The notes under the pieces are model-generated. The model had not been told where the DNA came from. It worked only from the letters and a program-made list of their open reading frames with translations, and did not search any database. The position numbers were made by a program, and so were the translations under genes. From contig CP129489.1 in assembly GCA_030584065.1 (NCBI GenBank), forward strand, positions 380,797-444,796: 64,000 nt of DNA. The letters are read 5' to 3'. Below are positions 18,935 through 26,921 of this stretch, piece by piece (position 1 is the first letter of the stretch; every line of letters begins with the position of its first letter). This stretch comes from Flavobacteriales bacterium (GTDB lineage: Bacteria; Bacteroidota; Bacteroidia; Flavobacteriales_F; PHOS-HE28).

Positions 18935-20526
18935 CCGCGCTCCGCACACCGGCCGGCATCCTGCGCGCCGCACTGGCCGCTGCGGTGGTGCTCTCCTTGG
19001 CGGGCTTCGCCATCGCGCTCGGCCCATCGCGCGCCCTGCGCATCGCGGGGGCGGCGGCCGCCAGCGTGGTGGTGGACGGATTCGCCGAGCAGCCCGGCCC
19101 GCACCGCATACCGGTGCTCGAGCTCGAGGTGCCTCAAGGCGCGCTGGACAGCCTGGCCGCCGACCTGCCCTGGAGCGGCGGCACCAATGTTCCGGCCCTG
19201 CTGCGCAACAACGGCGTGGAGCACCGGGTGCGCTTCCGCTACCGTGGCGCGGTCACCCCTTCGCATTTCCTCGGCGGCAAGAAATCCTTCCGGCTGTCCA
19301 TGAAGCGCAGCAACCCGTGGGCGCCCTACCGCAAGGTGAACGTGATCAATCCCAAGGCGCACAACCTGGTGAACGACCACCTGGCCGCCTGGGTGGCCGG
19401 CACCATGGGGGTGCCCGTGCCGCTCAACGAGCTCGTCTTCACCCGGATCAACGGGCAGGACATCGGCGTGATGGAACTCTACGAGCAGGTCGATGGCGCC
19501 TTCGAGTCGAACCGCCATCTGGTGCCCCATGAGGTTCCGGTCTACAAGGGCGATTATCCGCCGATCTCGGGCCGTGCGCTGCCCAAGGGCCGCACCCTGT
19601 GGGCCGATGCGGACCACTGGGCCTACGAGAGCGATGCCGATAGCACGACGGCCCGCCGCACGCTCGAGCGACTGGTGGCCGCGCTGCGCAAGGACACGCT
19701 TCCGGCCGCCACGCACCGCGACTCCCTCGCCGCGCTCATCGACGTGGAGACCTATCTGCGCTTCGAGGCCGCGCGCCTCGTGCTCAACACGGTGCACATC
19801 GACCAGTACCACAACCAATGGCTGGTGCTCAATCCCCGCACGGGCCGCTTCTATCCGGTGCTGTGGGATGCCCTGCTCATGTTCGCGCCGCCCGGCGAGC
19901 CGCTCTACCATGTGCACGATGCCCTGTCCTGGTGGATCTGCCGCATCCCGGAATGGCGGCTGCAACGCGATCGCTACGCGCACCAGGCCATGGTCCATCT
20001 GTACCGTGAAGGCGCCTTCGACAGGCGGCTCGATGCGGTGATGGCGCGGATCCGCCCCTCGGTGCTCGCCGACCGCAACAAGCATGGCAACGTCACACTG
20101 CTGCCGGAGGATGTGCACCGCGTGTCGCTCTTGCACGTGATCGGATCCACGGCGGGGCTGCGGAGCACGGCCCAGGGCTACTGGGAGCGCATGCTGGAGC
20201 GCATGGAGCGCAGCGGCGTGCAGTTCCAGCGCACGGATTCCGCCCTGCGCATCAGGAGCTCCGCCGAGGCCCCGTTGCGCCTCACGTGGAGCGGCGCGGC
20301 GGAGGGCATCACCCTCGATGGGCAGCCCGCCGCTCCCGAACCCTCCGGCGACGGCTGGAGCCTCACCCTGCACCGCACCCTGGTGCCGGACGGCGGGAAG
20401 GACCACCCCTTGGCCGATCGACAGCGCTACCACGTGGCTCCGCTCGACGCCACCGTGGCCTTCCCGCAGGGCATTCCAGCCTCGCTCGTGGTCACCAACG
20501 CCATTACCGATGAGCCGGTGGAATAA
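18931..20526 (+). CDS. CotH-type protein kinase family protein
   Basis: About 531 residues, with an N-terminal membrane or signal segment (ILRAALAAAVVLSLAGFAIAL). CotH proteins are atypical secreted kinases, first known from spore coats. The expected order is visible: VRFRYRGAVTPSHFLGGKKSFRLSMKR (strand and Lys-rich loop), the ELVFTRINGQDIGVMELYEQVD block near residues 165-190, and the active-site region DQYHNQWLVLNPRTGRFYPVLWD at about 291-313, ending in the metal-site Asp. The ATG at 18931 overlaps the upstream stop. The next gene starts 17 bp before this one ends. Substrate unknown. The organism shows no sign of sporulation, so the target is probably an envelope protein. Confidence 0.82.
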   Translation: MTALRTPAGILRAALAAAVVLSLAGFAIALGPSRALRIAGAAAASVVVDGFAEQPGPHRIPVLELEVPQGALDSLAADLPWSGGTNVPALLRNNGVEHRVRFRYRGAVTPSHFLGGKKSFRLSMKRSNPWAPYRKVNVINPKAHNLVNDHLAAWVAGTMGVPVPLNELVFTRINGQDIGVMELYEQVDGAFESNRHLVPHEVPVYKGDYPPISGRALPKGRTLWADADHWAYESDADSTTARRTLERLVAALRKDTLPAATHRDSLAALIDVETYLRFEAARLVLNTVHIDQYHNQWLVLNPRTGRFYPVLWDALLMFAPPGEPLYHVHDALSWWICRIPEWRLQRDRYAHQAMVHLYREGAFDRRLDAVMARIRPSVLADRNKHGNVTLLPEDVHRVSLLHVIGSTAGLRSTAQGYWERMLERMERSGVQFQRTDSALRIRSSAEAPLRLTWSGAAEGITLDGQPAAPEPSGDGWSLTLHRTLVPDGGKDHPLADRQRYHVAPLDATVAFPQGIPASLVVTNAITDEPVE

Positions 20527-22690
20527 GCAGCGCCCCATCGGCCTCCTCGCGTGGGTGGTGGCCGCCACGGCCGTGGCCGCGGCTCTGGCATCGGCGCTGC
20601 TGCTCATGGATCCGCAGCGCTTGGCCGGGCGCTGGCCGCTGGGGATCGCGCCTGCGGAGGTGGATGCGGCGGGCCGGCTGATCGCCTTGCTGAACACCGA
20701 TTCCCTGCCGGCCAAGCCGGAACGCTACCTCATCGGCAGCCCCGCCGGTGCCTGCCTGATGGACGACCGCAGCCCCGGCTGGGCCACCCATTGGTTCGAT
20801 GCGGAGGGCTTCGGCGATTCGGTGCGCATCCGCCGCCTCCGGACCGCCGAGGGCGGATTCGTGGTGAAGTTCAGGCGAGCGGAGCCCTTCCGGGCGCAGC
20901 GGCACATCGTGCTGATGCCCGTGGACCAGGAAGCGCTGCGCGCGAAGTACCTCGAGATCCTTGCCGATGAGCTGGGCGTGATCACGCCGGAGGTGAGCTA
21001 TGTGCGGCTCATCGCCTGCGGGCGCGATCAGGGGATCTACCGCAAGGAGGAGCGCATCGATGATGATTTCCTGGAGAAGCGCGGGCTGGCCGGCGCGAGC
21101 CTCTTCGCCCAAGGGCACGAGGCAGCGCGCCCCGATCACCTGTACCCGGCCTTCGAGGACGACTCGCTGGCATCGGCAGCCCTCAACGGCACCCTGGAGC
21201 TCGCCTATGCCGATGCGCAGCAGGGGCGCAGCGGTGCGCTGCCCATGATCGTGGATGCACGGACCGCAGCGTCGGTGCTGCTGCTCTCGTGGATCGAGGC
21301 GGGCGCCTCGGCCTTCGCCCAGGAGCATCTGTGCGCCTATGACTGGTCGAGGGGGCGCATCGTGCCCCTCTACCGCACCGCGCGCGGCGCCCGTGCCGGG
21401 TCGGAATCGCCCGGGGGGGAGGTGATGCTGGATTTCCTGACACTCGCCGCCAGGGACCCCGCGGTACGCGAGGCCTTCCAAGCCGCCGCCCAGCGCCTGG
21501 AGGAGGAGCATTGGCGGTTGCGGGACCGGTTCGCCGCCATGGACCGCGCATGGCTGCCCATCCTTGCCGAGGGCGAGCACCTGCCGCTGGCCCAGGCGCG
21601 CGCCAAGGCCGTTCAGGAAGCGCTGATCGGCGACCGCCTCAGCGCGCGCCGCGCGCTGGAGGCGCTGGACCGTGAGCTGGTGCGGTACGCGGGGGCGCCG
21701 GCCTTCGAGCAGCCGGTGCGGGCCGCCCGGTATTGGCCCTCGGCCGACGATGCCGCCATCCTGCAGCGCATCGCGGAGCGCACCAAGGCCTTCATCCGCG
21801 GCGACACGCTGGTCTTCCCGCGCGGGCGATACCGGATCGATGCCGACCTCATCGTCCCCTATGGGCGGCCCGTGGTGCTGGAGCAGGGGGCGCGGCTCGA
21901 GATCGGGCCGGGCCGGAGCGTGGTGGTGCAGGGGGCGCTCATCGTACGTGGCACCGCGCGCAATCCGGTCTTCATCCGGGCGGCCGACGAGGCGGCGCCC
22001 TACGGCTGCTTCGCCGTGCTCGGCGATGGCCGCACGCGCGTGTCCATCAACGGGCTGCAGATGAGCGGAGGCCGGGAGGCGCGCGTGAATGGCGTGCTGT
22101 GCACCGGCATGCTGGCCATCCACGGTGCGGCGCGCACGGAGCTCCTCGGCTGCACCATCGGCGGGTCGCAGGGGGAGGACCTCGTGAACATCAAGGGCGG
22201 TGAGGTGCTGCTGCGGGACTGCACCTTCGAGGACGGCCTGGCCGACCTGGTGGACCTTGACCGGTGCACGGGCCGCGTGGAGGGATGCCGCTTCCGCAGC
22301 GGGCGCAAGGATGCCAACGGCGACGGGCTCGATGTGAGCGGCGCGCGCATCCTTGTGGGGGATTGCACCTTCGAGCGCATGATGGACAAGGGCATCAGCG
22401 TGGGCGAGGCCAGCCAATTGCTGGTGCAGGGGTCCGTCTTCACCGGCAACCGCATGGCGCTGGCCGCGAAGGACCTCAGCATCGCCTACGTGATGGGCAA
22501 CAGGTTCCAGGAGAACGGCATCGTCTTCGGCGCCTACCGCAAGAAGCCCATCTATGGCGGTGCCCGCATCGTGCGGCTGCCCAACGAGTACCAGGCCAAT
22601 GGCCGCGATACCGAGCAGGACGAGCACTCGGCGGTGGAGGCGTCAGGGACCCTGGATGCGCAGGCCCGACGCATCTTCGGCATGCCCTGA
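20510..22690 (+). CDS. CotH-like (probably inactive) domain fused to a right-handed beta-helix
   Basis: About 726 residues starting at the ATG overlapping the CotH gene by 17 bp (MSRWNKQRPIGLLAWVV, an N-terminal membrane anchor). The first half resembles CotH (YVRLIACGRDQGIYRKEERIDDDFL at about 165-190). The block that should contain the Asp-ending active-site motif reads EHLCAYDWSRGRIVPLYRTARG (about 273-294) and lacks the final WD. From about residue 455 it becomes a right-handed parallel beta-helix, with short repeats such as LLRDCTFEDGLADLV, VEGCRFRSGRKDANG and LVGDCTFERMMDKGI. This suggests a pseudokinase with a carbohydrate- or surface-binding helix. Its stop abuts that of the convergent OstA-like gene. 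Confidence 0.72.
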   Translation: MSRWNKQRPIGLLAWVVAATAVAAALASALLLMDPQRLAGRWPLGIAPAEVDAAGRLIALLNTDSLPAKPERYLIGSPAGACLMDDRSPGWATHWFDAEGFGDSVRIRRLRTAEGGFVVKFRRAEPFRAQRHIVLMPVDQEALRAKYLEILADELGVITPEVSYVRLIACGRDQGIYRKEERIDDDFLEKRGLAGASLFAQGHEAARPDHLYPAFEDDSLASAALNGTLELAYADAQQGRSGALPMIVDARTAASVLLLSWIEAGASAFAQEHLCAYDWSRGRIVPLYRTARGARAGSESPGGEVMLDFLTLAARDPAVREAFQAAAQRLEEEHWRLRDRFAAMDRAWLPILAEGEHLPLAQARAKAVQEALIGDRLSARRALEALDRELVRYAGAPAFEQPVRAARYWPSADDAAILQRIAERTKAFIRGDTLVFPRGRYRIDADLIVPYGRPVVLEQGARLEIGPGRSVVVQGALIVRGTARNPVFIRAADEAAPYGCFAVLGDGRTRVSINGLQMSGGREARVNGVLCTGMLAIHGAARTELLGCTIGGSQGEDLVNIKGGEVLLRDCTFEDGLADLVDLDRCTGRVEGCRFRSGRKDANGDGLDVSGARILVGDCTFERMMDKGISVGEASQLLVQGSVFTGNRMALAAKDLSIAYVMGNRFQENGIVFGAYRKKPIYGGARIVRLPNEYQANGRDTEQDEHSAVEASGTLDAQARRIFGMP

Positions 22691-24202
22691 TCAGTCCTTG
22701 AAGATGCCCTCGCGGCTCGCGGGTCGTTCGGCGCCCCGGTCCTCGGCGCCTTGCATGCGCAGCTCCTCGGGCGGGGCCTGCGCGATGGGGTAGAGCACCG
22801 CATCGGGCCGGTCCAGGAAGACCACCGCGCTGATGCGCCCTTCGGTGAGGCGCACGCGGATGCGGCTGCAGTCCGCGCGGTTCACCGCGAACACCTCCTC
22901 CACGCCTTCCTTCTCCTCGCGGGTGAAGTACACCGTGCGGGCATTCCCCTCCACGTCGAGGCGGTGCAGCGCATTCCCGGCGAAGTACCCGGTCATCACG
23001 GTGCCGGTCACCTGGTCGTAACGGCTGCTGTCCACGCGGGAGAGGAGGAAGGCGTTGCGCAGCACGTACAGGCGGTGCGCCTGGCCGTCCTTCAGCGCGA
23101 TGCGGATGGTGTCGCCGGTGATCTGGTCGGTGCCGTTCCAGAGCACGGGCCGGTGGTGCATGCGGATGAGGCTGTCGGCATCGCTGTAGAGCAGGGTGTC
23201 GCAGGCGCCCTGCAGGTCTGCCTTGAAGAAGCGCACGCCGCGGCGTGCGGTGATGCGGCGGCCGGCGCCATCGGGGGCGGCGAAGAGCGTGTCGCCGTGC
23301 ACGAAGAGCGTGTCCTGGCCCATGCGCAGCTGCAGCTCGGCGCGCCCGGTCACCAGGGTGCGGTCGTCGAGCCGGTTGTAGCGCCCCTCTTCGCCGAGCA
23401 CGCGCAGGTCGCCGCTGCTGTCGGTGATGGCCACATGCCCCCAGGCGAGGCCCTGGCCGCTCCGCCGGTCGTAATGCAGGCTGTCGCCCTCCAGCAGCCG
23501 GCCCGCGCTGCGCACGGCGGTGCGGCGGGTGAAGCGGGCGCGCTCATTGCGGGTGTCGTAGGTGCCGCCCAGGGTGCTGATCTCGGTGCCGCCCTGGGTG
23601 ATGGTGGAGGGGCCGAAGAAGGAGGCGATGCCGCTGCCGGTGGCATAATGCATGGTGTCCGAGGCGATGCGGTGGTCGGGATGCTCCAGGAGCACGTTGC
23701 CGCCGAAGATGAAGCGCCGCTGATCGCTGAGGTAGGTGCCCACGGCGCTGGTGAGCACGCTGCCATCGCGGCCGTCCACGATGCGGCCCCCGCCGGTGTA
23801 GTGGGCGCGCCTGGCGCGCAGGTCGTAATCGAGCGCCGGTGTGCGCAGCTCCATGGTGCGGTCCCGGAGGAGCACATCGCCCTCGAGCCGCGCGATGCGG
23901 TCCTTGCCGGTGTAGCGCATGCGGTCGGCCTCGGCGTGGAGGGTGTCGCCCTGGTCCACGGCCACGCGCCCGAAGGCGTCCACCCGCTGGTCGTCGAAGA
24001 GGTGCGCGCTGTCGCAGCGCATCACGGCATCGGCATGCTTGAAGCGCACGTTGCCGCGCAGCCGCTGGGCGCCGTTGGCCAGTCGGTCGAAGCTCCACTC
24101 GTCGGCGTTGAGGATCTCCACGCGGCCGCCTCCATCGGCCGGCTGCGCCAGCGCCGCGGTACCGGCCAGTGCGGCGGCGAAGAGCGGAAGGAGGCGGTGC
24201 AT
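22691..24202 (-). CDS. OstA-like (LptA-type) LPS transport protein
   Basis: Periplasmic bridge or outer-membrane-side protein of about 503 residues. The ATG at 24202 gives the signal peptide MHRLLPLFAAALAGTAALAQ. It then has many OstA-type repeats: GNVRFKHADAVMRCDSAHLF, GDTLHAEADRMRYTGKDRIARLEGDV, GRAELQLRMGQDTLFVHGDTL and so on. This long multi-repeat form is typical of Bacteroidota. It lies last in the minus-strand run that begins with the XrtF genes and is separated from DUF4924 by about 50 nt. Confidence 0.85.
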   Translation of the reverse strand: MHRLLPLFAAALAGTAALAQPADGGGRVEILNADEWSFDRLANGAQRLRGNVRFKHADAVMRCDSAHLFDDQRVDAFGRVAVDQGDTLHAEADRMRYTGKDRIARLEGDVLLRDRTMELRTPALDYDLRARRAHYTGGGRIVDGRDGSVLTSAVGTYLSDQRRFIFGGNVLLEHPDHRIASDTMHYATGSGIASFFGPSTITQGGTEISTLGGTYDTRNERARFTRRTAVRSAGRLLEGDSLHYDRRSGQGLAWGHVAITDSSGDLRVLGEEGRYNRLDDRTLVTGRAELQLRMGQDTLFVHGDTLFAAPDGAGRRITARRGVRFFKADLQGACDTLLYSDADSLIRMHHRPVLWNGTDQITGDTIRIALKDGQAHRLYVLRNAFLLSRVDSSRYDQVTGTVMTGYFAGNALHRLDVEGNARTVYFTREEKEGVEEVFAVNRADCSRIRVRLTEGRISAVVFLDRPDAVLYPIAQAPPEELRMQGAEDRGAERPASREGIFKD

Positions 24203-24252
24203 GGCGCGCCCTGGTCCAAGGCGCGTGCCACCGGCTGCGGCAGGGCCTTCCA

Positions 24253-24801
24253 TCAGTTCATGGATACACCGGGCAGCCGGCGCATCTGGCGGTAGTGCCG
24301 GCTCAGGCGGTCGAGCAGGCGGCGGATGTGGCCCTCGGCTTCCAGGGTCTCGGCGCCGATGGCCTTCTGCTGCGCGCGCAGCACCATCACCCCGTAGATG
24401 GCCGTGAGGCAGCTTTCCACGGGACCCTGCGGATCGCCGCCGGCGTGCTGCTGCACCGCCCGGATCCCCGGTTCCGCCTTGGCGAAGAGCGCGTCGTATT
24501 CCGCATCGTTGAGCACTTCGAGCAGTGCCCGGTGGAGGTATTCCAGCTCGTTCACCACCTCCTCCACCTCGCTCAGGTGGCCCACGCGCTGCAGCCCCTG
24601 CTCCTTCATGCGTGCCACGATGCCGGCGTACCAGCCGCGCATGCCCGTGCGCAGCGCCTCATCGCCCTCCAGGGGCGCGATGAGCTGCTCCTCCACGCGC
24701 TGCATGTCCAGATCGGCCGCGCGCATCAGGTCCTCCACGTGCCACATGCCGATCACGTAGCCGGCGATGTTCTCCTCGCGCCGTTTGGCCAGCGGGTCCA
24801 T
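24253..24801 (-). CDS. DUF4924 family protein
   Basis: About 182 residues, all-helical and soluble. The ATG at 24801 gives MDPLAKRREENIAGYVIGMWHVEDLMRAADLDM (read over its length), the recognisable start of this Bacteroidota family. Biochemical role unknown. It lies 4 nt after the OmpH-like stop, so the two are probably co-transcribed. Confidence 0.75.
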   Translation of the reverse strand: MDPLAKRREENIAGYVIGMWHVEDLMRAADLDMQRVEEQLIAPLEGDEALRTGMRGWYAGIVARMKEQGLQRVGHLSEVEEVVNELEYLHRALLEVLNDAEYDALFAKAEPGIRAVQQHAGGDPQGPVESCLTAIYGVMVLRAQQKAIGAETLEAEGHIRRLLDRLSRHYRQMRRLPGVSMN

Positions 24802-24805
24802 GCGG

Positions 24806-25456
24806 TCACTTCTTGGCGGCCTTGGCGGCGCGGTAGCGCGCATTGAGGCCGTTGAGCAGGTCCTGCGTGATGTTCAGCCCTTGGTTGCCCACCCAGATCT
24901 GCCCGCCGCTCTGCACGCTCAGGATGTAGTCGTAACCGGCCTCGGCGTTGTACACCTTCAGGTAGTCGTCCAGTTCCTTGGCGATCTCCTTCAGCATGTC
25001 GGCCTCCAGGCGCGCCAGCCGCTCCTCGCTCTCGGCCTGCATGCCCTGGAGCTTCTCCATCAGCCCCCGCAGCTCGGCCTCGTCGCGCTCCACCTCGGCC
25101 TTGGTGCTGTAGGTGTGGTCCTTCGACATGAGCTGCTGGTAGCGCTCGCGGGCCTTGGCCTGCTCGGCCTGCAGCCCGGCCTCCAGCCGCCGCCCCTCGG
25201 CGATGTAGCGCGAGTCCTTCTCCTTGATGAGCTCGTAGCCATCGCGCAGGCTGTCCATGTGGAAATAGGCGATGCGCGCTTCGGGCCGCCCGGCGGTATC
25301 GGGCCGCGCGGCCGGCAGGGGGGCCTCCAGCCCGGCTTCTGCGGGGACCTCCGCCGGCACTGCGGCAGGGGCGGGTGAGCGCAGCAGGCCCCAGGCCGCC
25401 AGGGCAGTGAGTGCGATGTTCCAGACGATGAGCAGCAGACCGGTGTTCTTCGACAT
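24806..25456 (-). CDS. OmpH/Skp-like periplasmic chaperone, membrane anchored
   Basis: 216 residues from ATG 25456 (MSKNTGLLLIVWNIALTALAAW, an uncleaved anchor or signal). A Pro/Ala-rich spacer is followed by IAYFHMDSLRDGYELIKEK and a long coiled coil (GRRLEAGLQAEQAKARERYQQL, ESEERLARLEADMLKEIAKEL), then the SVQSGGQIWVGNQGLNIT strand and ITQDLLNGLNARY, which is the Skp tentacle and body order. The open frame extends upstream to 25930, but that part lies antisense-shifted over the XrtF-associated gene and is rejected. A TACCTTCG box sits 21 nt upstream. Confidence 0.85.
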   Translation of the reverse strand: MSKNTGLLLIVWNIALTALAAWGLLRSPAPAAVPAEVPAEAGLEAPLPAARPDTAGRPEARIAYFHMDSLRDGYELIKEKDSRYIAEGRRLEAGLQAEQAKARERYQQLMSKDHTYSTKAEVERDEAELRGLMEKLQGMQAESEERLARLEADMLKEIAKELDDYLKVYNAEAGYDYILSVQSGGQIWVGNQGLNITQDLLNGLNARYRAAKAAKK

Positions 25457-25477
25457 GCGGGTGGGATGAAGGCCGCG

Positions 25478-25485
25478 CGAAGGTA
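25478..25485 (-). promoter_or_regulatory. putative -7 box of the OmpH-like gene (TACCTTCG)
   Basis: Minus-strand TACCTTCG in the 50-bp gap between the XrtF-associated gene and the OmpH-like gene. It may start a second transcript within the run. Confidence 0.4.
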
Positions 25486-25506
25486 GCGGCCGTGCCCCAC
25501 CGGCGT

Positions 25507-25959
25507 TCAGCCCTGCCGCATCCAGCTCAGCGCCCACACCACGAGCAGGGGCACGGGATACTGCAGGGCGTGCAGCACGGCGATGGAAACGGGCCGCAGG
25601 GCGGGAGCGGCCTGCGCGCCGAGGTGGCAGGCCAGCGCGAAGGCCGCCAGCGCTGCGAAGGCACCCAGGATGCGCGTGCGGTAGCGGTGGTCGCCGAAGC
25701 GCGTCCGTGCCAGGGCCACGGTGAGCGCGGCCGTGAGGGCCACGAAGGCCGCCGCCAGCAGCCACTTCCAAGCGGTGAGGTCGCCGGCATCCAGCCCCTC
25801 GGCCCAGCGCCTGAACCGCGAGTGCGCGTAGTTGCGGTCGCGCCGGTTCACCAGGTAGTCCAGCTGGTAGTTGAGGTTCACGAAGAAGAACTCGCGCGCC
25901 GCCCCGGCGGCCACCGCCAGCGCCAGCCACAGGGCGCTGAGGGCATCGCGGCGGTTCAT
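25507..25959 (-). CDS. exosortase F system-associated membrane protein
   Basis: 150-residue membrane protein translated just after xrtF (ATGA overlap at 25956-25959). It starts MNRRDALSALWLALAVAAGAARE with the family-like FFFVNLNYQLDYLVNRR segment, then helices LAAAFVALTAALTVAL, AFAALAAFALACHL and a C-terminal helix. A protein of this size and pattern habitually accompanies exosortase XrtF in Flavobacteriia. Its job is unknown but probably supports the sortase. Confidence 0.82.
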   Translation of the reverse strand: MNRRDALSALWLALAVAAGAAREFFFVNLNYQLDYLVNRRDRNYAHSRFRRWAEGLDAGDLTAWKWLLAAAFVALTAALTVALARTRFGDHRYRTRILGAFAALAAFALACHLGAQAAPALRPVSIAVLHALQYPVPLLVVWALSWMRQG

Positions 25960-26516
25960 GCGGCGCCGGCCTTGCGCCATCCGCTGTAGCGCTTCACCCA
26001 CACGTACCAGAGGAGGAAGACGGCGCCGTACACCACCACGTAGAAGGTGTAGTCGTGGTTGAAGTTCAGCCACTCATAGCCGAAGGTGACCACGATGCAC
26101 AGCGCGGCCACGCGGATGGCATTGAGCAGGTGGATGAGCAGGATGCCCGCGGGGATGAACCAGGCCTTGTGGCGCCAGGGCCCGGGAAAGGCGATGATGA
26201 AGATGGTGAACACCGCGAAGAGGGGGATGCCGTTGCACGGGTCGCCGATCCAGAGGTGGGTGCCGCCCTGCACGCCGATGTACCGCTCCAGGTCCACGCG
26301 CGGCTCGGGCAGCAGCTCGTAGCCCAGGGCGGTGAGCAGCAGGGAGGCCAGGGCCACCAGGCCGTTGATCACGGTGCGGTCGAGCCATCCCCACGGATGG
26401 ATGACCTGGTGGAAGAGGAGGAGCCAGCCCAAGTAGAGGCCGATGCCGACGACCAGGAAACGGGTCAGCGGGTCATTCCCGAAGCGGGAGCGGGTGCCGG
26501 GCGCGGCAACGCCCAT
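25956..26516 (-). CDS. xrtF: exosortase, XrtF type
   Basis: Integral-membrane transpeptidase or protease that recognises C-terminal sorting signals. About 186 residues from ATG 26516 (MGVAAPGTRSRFGNDPL). The catalytic triad is visible: Cys94 in GDPCNGIPLF, Arg135 in NAIRVAALC and His154 in FNHDYTF, each at a membrane edge and in the family order. The gene is flanked directly by its associated protein and by a tiny protein with a matching C-terminal signal. The locus faces a polysaccharide export operon, a link known for exosortases. Confidence 0.92.
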   Translation of the reverse strand: MGVAAPGTRSRFGNDPLTRFLVVGIGLYLGWLLLFHQVIHPWGWLDRTVINGLVALASLLLTALGYELLPEPRVDLERYIGVQGGTHLWIGDPCNGIPLFAVFTIFIIAFPGPWRHKAWFIPAGILLIHLLNAIRVAALCIVVTFGYEWLNFNHDYTFYVVVYGAVFLLWYVWVKRYSGWRKAGAA

Positions 26517-26520
26517 GGGC

Positions 26521-26736
26521 TCAGCGGCGCTTGGCGCTGGAGCGGCGCATCTGGAGGGCCTTGCCGCCGCCATACAGGAGGCCGGCGGCCACGAGGGCGC
26601 TCACGCCGCCATCGATGGGGATGCAGGGCGGAGGCCAGCACGGCGGCGGGCCGCCCACGGGCTGGGCCAGGAGGACGCCAGCGAAGGGCGCCAAGGCCAA
26701 GGCCATGGTGAGGAGCGTACGGAGTGCCTTCGACAT
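26521..26736 (-). CDS. tiny exosortase substrate with PID-CTERM-like sorting signal
   Basis: 71 residues. It has an N-terminal signal peptide (MSKALRTLLTMALALAPFAG... AQ), only about a dozen Pro/Cys-rich residues (PVGGPPPCWPPPC), the motif IPIDGG, one helix (VSALVAAGLLYGGGKAL) and a basic tail (MRRSSAKRR). This is the tripartite C-terminal sorting layout, and the PID form resembles what is annotated as PID-CTERM in Bacteroidota. It begins the operon, four nt ahead of xrtF, with a perfect promoter box upstream. Role is inferred: after cleavage the product would be a very short peptide. Confidence 0.85.
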   Translation of the reverse strand: MSKALRTLLTMALALAPFAGVLLAQPVGGPPPCWPPPCIPIDGGVSALVAAGLLYGGGKALQMRRSSAKRR

Positions 26737-26765
26737 GATCGGGATGCTGCTTTCTCGGAAGTGGC

Positions 26766-26773
26766 CAAATGTA
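26766..26773 (-). promoter_or_regulatory. promoter -7 box of the xrtF operon (TACATTTG)
   Basis: Minus-strand TACATTTG is a perfect match to TAnnTTTG, 29 nt upstream of the small substrate's ATG in the divergent intergenic region. Confidence 0.6.
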
Positions 26774-26846
26774 GAGAAACGCGGCTGACCCCGCCCGGGT
26801 AATTATCCACCGATCGGGGTTGGGCCGCTCGCTGGGGGCCGCCCGC

Positions 26847-26854
26847 TATATTTG
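26847..26854 (+). promoter_or_regulatory. promoter -7 box of the capsule export operon (TATATTTG)
   Basis: TATATTTG is a perfect match to TAnnTTTG. It lies 67 nt upstream of the wzc-like ATG, so this transcript would have one of the longer leaders in the window, including a small GCCGCTCAGCGGC stem (about 26890-26902). Confidence 0.6.
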
Positions 26855-26921
26855 CCGACCCTCGGTGGGCGGCTACCGTCCATTCGCCTGCCGCTCAGCG
26901 GCTTCGGTCGAGACTCCCTAG

